This document shows, in pieces, positions 1 to 5,430 of a stretch of DNA of 6,562 nucleotides. This stretch comes from an uncultured Bacteroidota bacterium (GTDB lineage Bacteria > Bacteroidota > Bacteroidia > NS11-12g > UBA955). The first letter of the stretch is position 1; each line of letters opens with the position of its first letter. The notes beneath the pieces are model-generated. The model made no database searches, was not told the DNA's origin, and worked only from the letters and a program-made list of their open reading frames with translations. The stretch covers positions 1-6,562 of the forward strand of contig CAJBKH010000317.1 in assembly GCA_903953615.1 (NCBI GenBank), read 5' to 3'. Both the position numbers and the translations under genes were made by a program.

Positions 1-935
1 ACACCCATCGCGCTGAATTTTTCAATTCTTTCGTTAATTAAGGTATCGGTATCTTTATCTTTTAAAGCTTTGTATTGCTTTTTAATTTCTTTTCTAAGGG
101 TCTCTACCATTTGAGGAATATTGGTGTGTGCACCGCCCAATGGCTCTTCAATAATGCCATCAATTAAGCCGTTCTTCAACATGTCGTTAGCAGTTAGTTT
201 AAGTGCATCTGCTGCTTTCTCTTTCATGTCCCAAGTGCGCCACAAAATTGATGAACAACTCTCTGGTGATATTACCGAATACCAAGTGTTCTGCATCATT
301 AATACACGGTCGCCAACACCAATGCCTAAAGCACCACCACTGGCACCTTCGCCAATTACGATGCAAATAATAGGCACTTTTAATACCGACATTTCTAATA
401 AATTGCGGGCTATGGCTTCTCCTTGTCCTCTTTCTTCGGCCTCTAATCCAGGCGAAGCACCAGGCGTATCAATCAAAGTAATAATCGGACGGTTAAACTT
501 CTCGGCCAATTTCATTAAACGCAAAGCTTTTCTATAACCTTCGGGATTCGGCATACCGAAATTTCTGTATTGGCGCTCTTTGGTGTTTCTGCCTTTTTGC
601 TGACCGATAAACAAATAAGATTGTCCATCGATACTACCAAAACCACCAATCATGGCTTTGTCATCTTTTACATTGCGGTCGCCGTGAATTTCAACAAAAT
701 CTGTACACAAGGCATTGATATAATCCAAAGTATACGGACGGTCGGGATGGCGTGAAATTTGAACCTTTTGCCAACCTGTCAAATGGCTATAAATTTGTTT
801 CTTAGTCTCTTCAATTTTTATAGTCAAAGAGTCTATGGTGTCGGTCATGTTTATCTTCCCTTTGGCATGGGTTTCATTCGCTTTTTCAAGCTGATCAATC
901 AATTCTTGTATGGGTTTTTCAAAATCAAAAAACAT
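1..935 (-). CDS. accA: Acetyl-CoA carboxylase carboxyltransferase subunit alpha (3' end cut by window edge)
   Basis: With AccD, AccA forms the cytosolic carboxyltransferase that moves the carboxyl group from biotin-BCCP to acetyl-CoA, giving malonyl-CoA for fatty-acid synthesis. The minus-strand frame is open from the ATG at 935 to the left edge: 311 codons with no stop, so only a few C-terminal residues are missing against a usual length near 317. Visible hallmarks are the N-terminal helical segment opening MFFDFEKPIQEL, the HPDRPYTLDYI segment (63-73), HGDR (84-87), IDTPGASPGLEAEERGQ (155-171), and the glycine-rich oxyanion-hole segment GEGASGGALGIGVGDR (195-210), followed by YSVISPE (219-225). 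The ATG at 935 is chosen because family members in Bacteroidetes begin with a similar 'FLDFEKPI' segment. A second in-frame Met at residue 30 would remove that segment. There is no clear Shine-Dalgarno. The gene lies 96 bases beyond dtd, with its own possible promoter. Confidence 0.96.
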   Translation of the reverse strand, partial: MFFDFEKPIQELIDQLEKANETHAKGKINMTDTIDSLTIKIEETKKQIYSHLTGWQKVQISRHPDRPYTLDYINALCTDFVEIHGDRNVKDDKAMIGGFGSIDGQSYLFIGQQKGRNTKERQYRNFGMPNPEGYRKALRLMKLAEKFNRPIITLIDTPGASPGLEAEERGQGEAIARNLLEMSVLKVPIICIVIGEGASGGALGIGVGDRVLMMQNTWYSVISPESCSSILWRTWDMKEKAADALKLTANDMLKNGLIDGIIEEPLGGAHTNIPQMVETLRKEIKKQYKALKDKDTDTLINERIEKFSAMG

Positions 936-958
936 AATATTCTATCTTAATGGTTATG

Positions 959-986
959 CGAAAATATGAAAATAAAATTAAATCAA
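959..986 (-). promoter_or_regulatory. Candidate Bacteroidetes-type promoter for accA
   Basis: Read on the minus strand, TTG (986-984) is followed after 17 bases by TATTTTCG (966-959). This is a one-mismatch version of the Bacteroidetes -7 element TAnnTTTG. It sits about 24 bases before the accA ATG, giving a short A/T-rich leader. In DNA this A/T-rich such matches are common by chance, so the call rests mainly on position in the only gap between dtd and accA. Confidence 0.3.
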
Positions 987-1031
987 TAATTAAATAAAAT
1001 ACAGGTCCTATTTTAGGGGATTAACAATGGG

Positions 1032-1487
1032 TTATTTAGCAGCACCTAAGTTGTCCATCACGATGGTAACAGGTCCATCGTTTACCAACTCTATTTGCAT
1101 GTCGGCTCCGAATACACCTGTGGCAATAGGCTTGCCACTAAGGGTCCCTAATTGTGCTATAAAATATTCGTAAATTGGGATGGCTTTTTCTGGTCGTGCC
1201 GCTTGTATATATGAAGGGCGATTGCCTTTCACAGTATCTGCATAAAGGGTAAACTGACTTACTACCATTAGTTCTGCATTGACATCGGCCTGACTCAAAT
1301 TCATTTTACCTTCTGTATCATTAAAAATGCGTAAGTCTTTTATTTTTTTACAGAGATAGTCGGCTTCTTTTTCAGTATCGGTTTCGTGTATGCCGAGTAA
1401 GATCATGAGGCCAGCACCCATGCTGCTGTGTATTGATGCATCAATGCTTACACTGGCTTTTAAAACACGTTGTATTACAACCCTCAT
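1032..1487 (-). CDS. dtd: D-aminoacyl-tRNA deacylase
   Basis: Dtd is a cytosolic proofreading enzyme that hydrolyses the ester bond of D-aminoacyl-tRNA (and glycyl-tRNA-Ala), keeping D-amino acids out of translation. The 151-residue product has the normal family length of about 145-150. It starts MRVVIQRVLKASVSID, carries the SQFTLYAD motif at 77-84 (the family SQxxL motif) and NDGPVT at 136-141 (the Gly-cisPro motif that excludes L-substrates). The KGNRPSY segment (87-93) is also typical. The start is the ATG at 1487, which overlaps the stop of the upstream beta-barrel gene as ATGA (1484-1487). That arrangement predicts translational coupling, and no separate promoter is needed. The pairing with a beta-barrel gene gives no obvious functional link. 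No strong terminator follows, so some read-through toward accA is possible. Confidence 0.96.
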   Translation of the reverse strand: MRVVIQRVLKASVSIDASIHSSMGAGLMILLGIHETDTEKEADYLCKKIKDLRIFNDTEGKMNLSQADVNAELMVVSQFTLYADTVKGNRPSYIQAARPEKAIPIYEYFIAQLGTLSGKPIATGVFGADMQIELVNDGPVTIVMDNLGAAK

Positions 1488-2257
1488 TGGTTTGACTCTT
1501 TTTTTTCTGGTTTGAAAATAAAGCCAACTTCAAAACTCAAGGCGTACAAATGGTGTCTCTCTTTGCCGTAGTTGGCGTTCAATAAGGGGATATTCAAACT
1601 AGGTTGCACAAAAATATAAGTGCGTTTGCCATCAATTAAATTTTCTAAACGAAAGCCCGTATGGAAATTGGCATTGAACAAACCAGGATTTTCGTCTTCG
1701 TTTTTTAATTTAAATACCTTTTCGCCTCGGGCCGAGAAACCATGTAATACGGCGCGTATGTCATGGTGAACCAGACCTGAAACTGAACCACCAATATTCC
1801 AATGAATAGTTGAAGCCTTCATGGTCCTGCCGCTAATTTGCATAGAATAAAGAATTGGGATGGTAAGGTATTGGTAGCGGTAGTTAAAATCGATGTAGTT
1901 GTTGCCAGTTTGAGAAAGGTCGGCCATTACACCAATTTCGGGATGAAGGATATCCAAGAATTGATAGTTTTCGCGTTTGCGTGTAAAACCATAATTGCTG
2001 AACTGCAGGCCTATCATTACCTTTCGGGTTGGGCTTAACTCTAAGCCAAACATGGCACTGGCACCTATGGCACTGCGCCAGCGGTCTTGCTTTTTAAGCG
2101 AATCTTTTACTTGCGATGAAACAGAATTTTGAAAGGTTGTAAAGCTATTACTAAGTGTGGGCGTTACACTCCAATACATGGCGCCTTTGATTTTTTGCGC
2201 CTGCAAAGTTGGTAAATAGGCAAGCAAAAATAAGACCCAAAAATATTTAAATTTCAT
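1484..2257 (-). CDS. Outer-membrane beta-barrel protein (OMP_b-brl / PorT-like family)
   Basis: This is probably a secreted outer-membrane protein of unknown specific role. From the ATG at 2257 it encodes 257 residues. An in-frame TTG immediately upstream (2260) would add one residue, but ATG is preferred. Residues 1-20 form a classic signal peptide: Lys-bearing start MKFKYF, hydrophobic core WVLFLLAYLPTL, then LQA before the likely cleavage site and a mature N-terminus QKIKG. The mature part alternates polar and aromatic residues as amphipathic strands, for example VMIGLQFSNYGF, YRYQYLTIPILYSMQI and LYALSFEVGFIF. The Y-x-YLTIPI element and the C-terminal strand ending in aromatic residues are typical of the roughly 8-stranded Bacteroidetes OMP_b-brl families. 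It lies 47 bases after pdhB, behind a hairpin that probably ends that gene, and overlaps dtd by four bases. I see no strong promoter in the gap. The family assignment is by pattern, and no substrate or partner can be named. Confidence 0.8.
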   Translation of the reverse strand: MKFKYFWVLFLLAYLPTLQAQKIKGAMYWSVTPTLSNSFTTFQNSVSSQVKDSLKKQDRWRSAIGASAMFGLELSPTRKVMIGLQFSNYGFTRKRENYQFLDILHPEIGVMADLSQTGNNYIDFNYRYQYLTIPILYSMQISGRTMKASTIHWNIGGSVSGLVHHDIRAVLHGFSARGEKVFKLKNEDENPGLFNANFHTGFRLENLIDGKRTYIFVQPSLNIPLLNANYGKERHHLYALSFEVGFIFKPEKKESNQ

Positions 2258-2273
2258 CAATGGAAAGGGTTAT

Positions 2274-2301
2274 AAAAATAGTCAATAAGGTTGACTATTT
2301 T
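2274..2301 (-). terminator. A/U-rich intrinsic terminator downstream of pdhB
   Basis: Two perfectly complementary 11-base arms, AAAATAGTCAA (2275-2285) and TTGACTATTTT (2291-2301), flank a 5-base loop. Read on the minus strand, the second arm runs into five T residues (2278-2274). The hairpin begins three bases after the pdhB stop codon, the expected place for an intrinsic terminator. The stem has only three G/C pairs per arm, so termination may be partial. It also lies within the leader of the beta-barrel gene, 17 bases before its ATG. Confidence 0.6.
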
Positions 2302-2304
2302 AAA

Positions 2305-3285
2305 TTAGGCTCTGTAAGTTACACCTTTTACTGCCTCAACAATTTTAGCAACATCTGGCAAGAAAGCATCAACAAGCGTTGGAGCATAAGGCAATGGAAC
2401 GTCTCTGGTAGTTACTCTTCTGATAGGTGCATCTAAATAATCGAAACCATGGCGTTGCACTTGGTAAGTAATCTCGCTCGAGATAGAAGCCAAAGGCCAA
2501 GCCTCTTCAACAATCACTAAGCGGTTGGTTTTCTTAATCGATTCGATAATGGTAGCATGGTCGAGCGGACGAACCGTTCTCAAATCAATCACCTCGGCAT
2601 TGATGCCTTGTTCTTCTAAAGCTTTAACAGCATCGTATACGCGCAACATCATTTTACCAAAAGTTACGATGGTTACATCGGTACCTTCTTTTGCAACATG
2701 GGCTTTGCCTAATTCAATAATATATTCTTCTTCGGGCACTTCACCTTTAAAGCCATACATCTGTTCGCTTTCCATAAAGATAATTGGGTTGCCATCTCTG
2801 ATAGAAGCTTTCAATAAACCTTTTGCTTCATATGGATTCGAAGGTACTACGACCTTTAAACCGGGGGTATTGGCATACCAGTTTTCGAAATTCTGAGAGT
2901 GTTGAGCACCTAATTGACCGGCACTACCTGTTGGTCCTCTAAACACCATGTGGCATTTGTACTGACCAGCGGTCATACTGTTCATTTTAGCAGCGCTGTT
3001 GATGATTTGATCAATTGCAACCAACGAGAAGTTGAAGGTCATGAATTCAACAATAGGAATTAGGCCATTCATGGCAGCACCTACTGCAATACCTGCAAAA
3101 CCAAGTTCTGCAATTGGGGTGTCGATCACTCTTTTGGCACCGAATTCGGCCAACATACCCTGACTAACTTTATAAGCACCGTTGTATTCTGCTACTTCTT
3201 CACCGATTAGAAAAATGCGGTCGTTGTTACGCATTTCTTCATTCATGGCTTCTCTTAAGGCTTCGCGAAATTGAATCTCTCTCAT
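2305..3285 (-). CDS. pdhB: Pyruvate dehydrogenase E1 component, beta subunit
   Basis: PdhB is the beta subunit of the alpha2beta2 thiamine-diphosphate E1 enzyme. It decarboxylates pyruvate and passes the acetyl group to lipoyl-E2, feeding acetyl-CoA to the TCA cycle and to lipid synthesis. The 326 residues match the normal length for a separate beta subunit. Seen in order are the N-terminal start REIQFREALREAMNEEM, VIDTPIAELGFAG (53-65; Glu60 matches the cofactor-activating Glu), the FMTFNFSLVAIDQIINSAAK helix region (81-100), RGPTGSAGQLGAQHSQ (116-131; conserved His129), the phosphate-side VVVPSNPYEAKGLL (145-158), and a C-terminal transketolase-like domain with EVIDLRTVRPLD (231-242) and VTTRDVPLPYAPTL (291-304). 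A branched-chain 2-oxoacid E1 beta is the main alternative, but the overall sequence resembles bacterial PdhB more. No pdhA or E2 gene adjoins, so the complex is encoded at several loci. A good -7 element lies 17 bases upstream. Confidence 0.93.
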   Translation of the reverse strand: MREIQFREALREAMNEEMRNNDRIFLIGEEVAEYNGAYKVSQGMLAEFGAKRVIDTPIAELGFAGIAVGAAMNGLIPIVEFMTFNFSLVAIDQIINSAAKMNSMTAGQYKCHMVFRGPTGSAGQLGAQHSQNFENWYANTPGLKVVVPSNPYEAKGLLKASIRDGNPIIFMESEQMYGFKGEVPEEEYIIELGKAHVAKEGTDVTIVTFGKMMLRVYDAVKALEEQGINAEVIDLRTVRPLDHATIIESIKKTNRLVIVEEAWPLASISSEITYQVQRHGFDYLDAPIRRVTTRDVPLPYAPTLVDAFLPDVAKIVEAVKGVTYRA

Positions 3286-3302
3286 TATTTTTGAATAAAA
3301 GG

Positions 3303-3333
3303 CAAAAATAAGGTTTCTAAATGAAATATTGAA
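3303..3333 (-). promoter_or_regulatory. Probable promoter of pdhB
   Basis: The minus strand shows TATTTTTG (3310-3303), an exact match to the Bacteroidetes -7 consensus TAnnTTTG, ending 17 bases before the pdhB ATG. A weak -33-like TTC (3333-3331) lies 20 bases further upstream. The implied leader is only about 10-15 bases, with no Shine-Dalgarno. This supports independent transcription of pdhB from the upstream Uma2 gene. Confidence 0.5.
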
Positions 3334-3350
3334 GGTAAAAATTGAATATC

Positions 3351-3366
3351 AAATCACGACTGATTT
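3351..3366 (-). terminator. Weak hairpin between the Uma2 gene and pdhB
   Basis: AAATCA (3351-3356) and TGATTT (3361-3366) are perfect complements around a CGAC/GTCG tetraloop, 42 bases past the Uma2-family stop. On the minus strand the stem is followed by an imperfect T-rich run rather than a clean U-tract, so termination would be inefficient. On the plus strand a T7 run follows a few bases later, but no plus-strand gene ends here. Confidence 0.25.
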
Positions 3367-3407
3367 ACGATTTTTTTAGATGTGCTAAACAGATTGTTTA
3401 CAAGCCC

Positions 3408-4007
3408 TTAATCTAAATCTTCAAACAGCTCATCTACCGAAAAATTGATTTCTGCAAACAAAGGACTAATTAATTGTTGGCCAATTGTAAAGGGTTTGTG
3501 TCCTATAAATTTACCTTCAACCAAGCTGTATATTAAAATGAGTCGATCAACTGGGTCTATCATCCAATACTCCTGTACACCACTTTCTTCATACAAATCA
3601 AATTTGGTAGCGGTATCGTGTTTGGAATTGCCTGGTGAGAGAATTTCGACTATTAAATCGGGAGTGCCATCGCAACCTTGTTCATCGATTTTTTTTGGGT
3701 TGCAAATGATACATAAATCTGGCTGCACAACAGTGGTGTCTTTTTTGGCAGATGGAATTGGTAAACGGACATCAAAAGGAGCTATAAATACATTGCACTT
3801 TTTGTGTTTGTAAAGCGGGCCAATGATTAAATGTAGATTGCCAAGTACTCTTTGATGGCGTACATTGGGACCAGGACTCATAGGAAAAATTTTGCCTCTA
3901 ATTAATTCCAACCTTTCAGAAAATTGCCAACGCATGTAGTCCCAATAGGTGTAAGACCCATTGATATCCAAAGTTTGATAATCGGTGATTGGCTCTTTTA
4001 CTTCCAT
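3408..4007 (-). CDS. Uma2-family (DUF820) putative restriction-endonuclease-like protein
   Basis: The 199-residue product fits the Uma2/DUF820 family, predicted members of the PD-(D/E)XK nuclease superfamily whose cellular role is largely unknown. Family features seen are the helix-turn segment ending RLELIRGKIFPMSPGPNVRH (32-51; Glu34), a strand containing VVQPDLCII (93-101; Asp97), and the core PDLIVEILSPGN (116-127; Asp117, Glu121), followed by KFDLYEESGVQEYWMIDP (135-152), which is highly typical. The acidic residues expected of a metal-dependent nuclease are therefore intact. No methyltransferase, toxin partner or transposase adjoins it, so it appears as a solitary gene between rpoD and pdhB. 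The ATG at 4007 gives MEVKEPITDYQTL; another ATG seven bases upstream (4014) is out of frame. A -7 element ends only nine bases before the start, implying a very short leader. Family assignment is confident; activity is inferred. Confidence 0.87.
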   Translation of the reverse strand: MEVKEPITDYQTLDINGSYTYWDYMRWQFSERLELIRGKIFPMSPGPNVRHQRVLGNLHLIIGPLYKHKKCNVFIAPFDVRLPIPSAKKDTTVVQPDLCIICNPKKIDEQGCDGTPDLIVEILSPGNSKHDTATKFDLYEESGVQEYWMIDPVDRLILIYSLVEGKFIGHKPFTIGQQLISPLFAEINFSVDELFEDLD

Positions 4008-4016
4008 CTTTCATTA

Positions 4017-4044
4017 CAAATTTAAGAAATATGTTACAAAAAAA
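4017..4044 (-). promoter_or_regulatory. Candidate promoter of the Uma2-family gene
   Basis: TAAATTTG (4024-4017, minus strand) matches TAnnTTTG exactly. The T-rich -33 region would fall 17-20 bases upstream, inside the T-tract of the rpoD terminator (4038-4047). The -7 element ends nine bases before the ATG, so the transcript would have almost no leader. Confidence 0.4.
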
Positions 4045-4073
4045 AAAGAGCACCTTGCAGTACTCTTTTTTTT
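4038..4073 (-). terminator. Strong intrinsic terminator of rpoD
   Basis: On the minus strand an A8 run is followed by the stem GAGUAC / GUGCUC (six pairs, one of them U-G) around the loop UGCAAG. It then enters a run of ten T residues (4047-4038). The flanking A8 and T-tract can extend the stem. It starts 18 bases after the rpoD stop codon. The G-U pair becomes a C-A mismatch on the other strand, so the structure favours minus-strand transcripts. Confidence 0.85.
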
Positions 4074-4091
4074 AAATATTGATGCTTAGGC

Positions 4092-4955
4092 TTAACCTAA
4101 GTAAGTTTTTAAGATTTTGCTTTTCGATGATTTTCTCAATCTGCGCAAAGCTTTTTCTTTAATCTGACGAACACGTTCGCGGGTTAAACCTACTTTTTCA
4201 GAAATATCTTCTAATGTATGGGCAGGACCGCCATCTAAACCGTAATAGAAACGCAATACATCGCGTTCTTTTTCGCTTAGGGTTGAAATCACACGGTTAA
4301 TCTCTTTTTGCAATGACTCGTTCATCAAAGGCATATCTGGATTAGGCTCATCGTTATTGTCTAACACACCTAATAAAGTATTGTCTTCACCTTCGGTTAA
4401 TGGCGCATCGATAGATAAGTGTCTACCGCTAGATTTCATAGCGTTTTCTACTTCAATCAATGGAATTTCTAAAACAGTCGCAATTTCTTCGGCCGTTGGT
4501 TCACGTTCGAATTCTTGTTCTAATTTAGCAGCTGCTGCACTGATTCTACCGATAGAACCAACTTTGTTCAATGGCAAACGCACAATACGCGATTGATCGG
4601 CCAAAGCTTGTAAAATCGATTGACGGATCCACCAAACAGCGTAAGAGATGAATTTGAAACCACGGGTTTCGTCAAATCTTTTGGCAGCTTTGATCAAACC
4701 TAAGTTACCTTCATTAATTAAGTCACCTAAGGTTAAACCTTGGTTTTGGTATTGTTTACTAACTGAAACAACGAAACGCAAATTGGCGTTTACTAGTTTT
4801 TCCAATGCTGCTTGGTCGCCTTCTCTGATTCTGCGGGCGAGTTCAACTTCCTCCTGCGCATCAATCATCTGCACTTTAGAAATTTCATTTAAATACTTGT
4901 CAAGCGATTTGTTTTCGCGATTGGTAAACTGTTTGGATATCTTGAGTTGTCTCAT
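4092..4955 (-). CDS. rpoD: Primary RNA polymerase sigma factor (RpoD/SigA, short Bacteroidetes type)
   Basis: This is the housekeeping sigma factor that directs core RNA polymerase to promoters. At 287 residues it matches the short Bacteroidetes primary sigma, which lacks region 1.1 and the large non-conserved insert. Region 1.2 spans roughly 16-46 (SLDKYLNEISKV). Region 2 spans about 50-120 and includes NANLRFVVSVSKQYQNQGL, DLINEGNLGLIKAAKRFD and the -10-reading, DNA-melting segment GFKFISYAVWWIRQSI (99-114). Region 3 follows, with SRIVRLPLN (122-130) and EREPTAEEIA (150-159), and a region 3.2-like SIDAPLTEGED (181-191). Region 4 spans about 215-280, with the -35-reading helix-turn-helix around TLEDISEKVGLTRERVRQIKEKA. 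The C-terminus SKSKILKTYLG is characteristic of this group. The start MRQLKISKQFTNRE also matches the family. It has its own promoter and terminator, so it is probably monocistronic. Confidence 0.97.
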   Translation of the reverse strand: MRQLKISKQFTNRENKSLDKYLNEISKVQMIDAQEEVELARRIREGDQAALEKLVNANLRFVVSVSKQYQNQGLTLGDLINEGNLGLIKAAKRFDETRGFKFISYAVWWIRQSILQALADQSRIVRLPLNKVGSIGRISAAAAKLEQEFEREPTAEEIATVLEIPLIEVENAMKSSGRHLSIDAPLTEGEDNTLLGVLDNNDEPNPDMPLMNESLQKEINRVISTLSEKERDVLRFYYGLDGGPAHTLEDISEKVGLTRERVRQIKEKALRRLRKSSKSKILKTYLG

Positions 4956-5011
4956 TTATTTATTGCGCTATTATACAGGAATTAAGGGTTTTTGAGAAAG
5001 TTAAAAGGCTG

Positions 5012-5043
5012 CAAATATACTGTAAACTCACTAAAATCCTAAA
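5012..5043 (-). promoter_or_regulatory. Probable rpoD promoter
   Basis: TATATTTG (5019-5012, minus strand) matches TAnnTTTG exactly. A T-rich -33-like TTT (5043-5041) lies 21 bases further upstream. Transcription would start near 5005, leaving a leader of about 50 bases that ends in GCAATAAATAA before the ATG. The leader is A/T-rich and has no Shine-Dalgarno. Confidence 0.5.
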
Positions 5044-5044
5044 A

Positions 5045-5069
5045 AATGAGGGGTTTGCAACTTCTCATT
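5045..5069 (+). other. Hairpin upstream of the rpoD promoter
   Basis: AATGAG (5045-5050) pairs with CTCATT (5064-5069). Inside, GG/UU wobble pairs and GUU/AAC extend the plus-strand RNA stem to 11 pairs with a 3-base loop. On the minus strand the two wobble positions become mismatches. The arm abuts the T-rich -33 region of rpoD. It could be an operator-like palindrome, an RNA hairpin or chance; no downstream U-tract supports a plus-strand terminator. Confidence 0.3.
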
Positions 5070-5084
5070 AAGCAGCAAAAATCA

Positions 5085-5117
5085 GACCAAAATTGTGTTT
5101 TGTCAGTTTTTATTTTT
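5085..5117. terminator. Terminator-like hairpin in the divergent gap
   Basis: GACCAAAA (5085-5092) pairs with TTTTGTC (5098-5104), with one bulged C and a 5-base loop. T-rich runs follow on the plus strand (5107-5117). On the minus strand TGATTTTT follows directly, so it could work either way. No annotated transcript ends here, which makes it either chance in A/T-rich DNA or a hint of an unannotated RNA. Confidence 0.3.
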
Positions 5118-5374
5118 AATTGTAAGCAATGTAGTAAATAAATCTTGTCTTTAGCATTAAATCTATTTAGGTGTAACCAATTTCAAGCAGAGGTGAATAG
5201 GTTTTGATGAATGGGAAATGTATTTTATTTGGAAGTGCCTGCTTGTTAACTTGTATTTGGAAATCATAACTATCCTAATTGAATTACTTTTTTTTAGTAT
5301 CTTTTATTGCAAATTTACTCTTTGAAACTAAAGTATATAATTCATCGCTAGATTGAATTCATTCGTCTTACTCA

Positions 5375-5405
5375 TTTTCATATGTTGCAAAAAAATGTAC
5401 ATTTG
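5375..5405 (+). promoter_or_regulatory. Candidate dapB promoter
   Basis: TACATTTG (5398-5405) matches TAnnTTTG exactly and ends 25 bases before the GTG start. A weak T-rich -33 (TTTTCA, 5375-5380) lies 17 bases upstream. The implied leader is about 20 bases, A/T-rich, without a Shine-Dalgarno at normal spacing. It would drive dapB and the next gene together. Confidence 0.45.
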
Positions 5406-5430
5406 CAAGGAACATAATATTTAAATAAGC

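Larger units (their letters stand above)
4956..5430. other. 475-base divergent intergenic region between rpoD and dapB
   Basis: No coding region longer than a few dozen codons is credible here. On the rpoD side there is a leader of about 50 bases and a good -7 element (5012-5019). On the dapB side there is a -7 match at 5398-5405. Between them are two hairpins (5045-5069 and 5085-5117), a stray minus-strand TAnnTTTG match (5317-5310), and two tiny open frames: plus 5207-5269, 20 residues, and minus 5267-5163, 34 residues. Both frames look like chance. No tRNA, riboswitch or repeat array is recognisable. The length is generous for this otherwise compact window. Confidence 0.8.

Noticed and set aside
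121..950. Three plus-strand open frames of 61-138 codons in 121-950
   Set aside because: They lie opposite the clear accA reading frame, have no family resemblance, and are antisense shadows.
1006..1018. Small TCCTA/TAGGG hairpin after dtd
   Set aside because: Only five pairs including a wobble, a three-base loop and no clean T-tract; not a credible terminator.
1838..2038. Plus-strand 66-codon frame opposite the beta-barrel gene
   Set aside because: It has no recognisable protein features and the minus-strand gene with signal peptide explains the region.
4085..4101. CTTAGG/CCTAAG inverted repeat across the rpoD stop codon
   Set aside because: Six-base arms partly within coding sequence; the strong terminator at 4038-4073 explains transcription end.
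4648..4995. Plus-strand 115-codon frame opposite rpoD, with Ser/Leu-rich protein
   Set aside because: It is the antisense of a strongly conserved sigma factor; composition is typical of a reverse-frame shadow.
4970..4998. E. coli-like TATAAT with a TTCTCA box 17 bases upstream, in the rpoD leader on the minus strand
   Set aside because: Bacteroidetes primary sigma factors do not rely on this consensus, and a better TAnnTTTG element lies just upstream.
5184..5245. CAAGCAG / CTGCTTG inverted repeat separated by 48 bases
   Set aside because: A 7-base match at this spacing is expected about once by chance in this gap, and the interior does not extend the stem.
5163..5267. 34-residue minus-strand frame in the rpoD-dapB gap
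   Set aside because: Basic, featureless sequence with no homology I recognise; such a length is expected by chance in 475 bases.
5207..5269. 20-residue plus-strand frame with a hydrophobic Cys-containing stretch resembling a lipoprotein signal
   Set aside because: Too short, stops immediately after the hydrophobic part, and has no promoter or neighbour supporting it.
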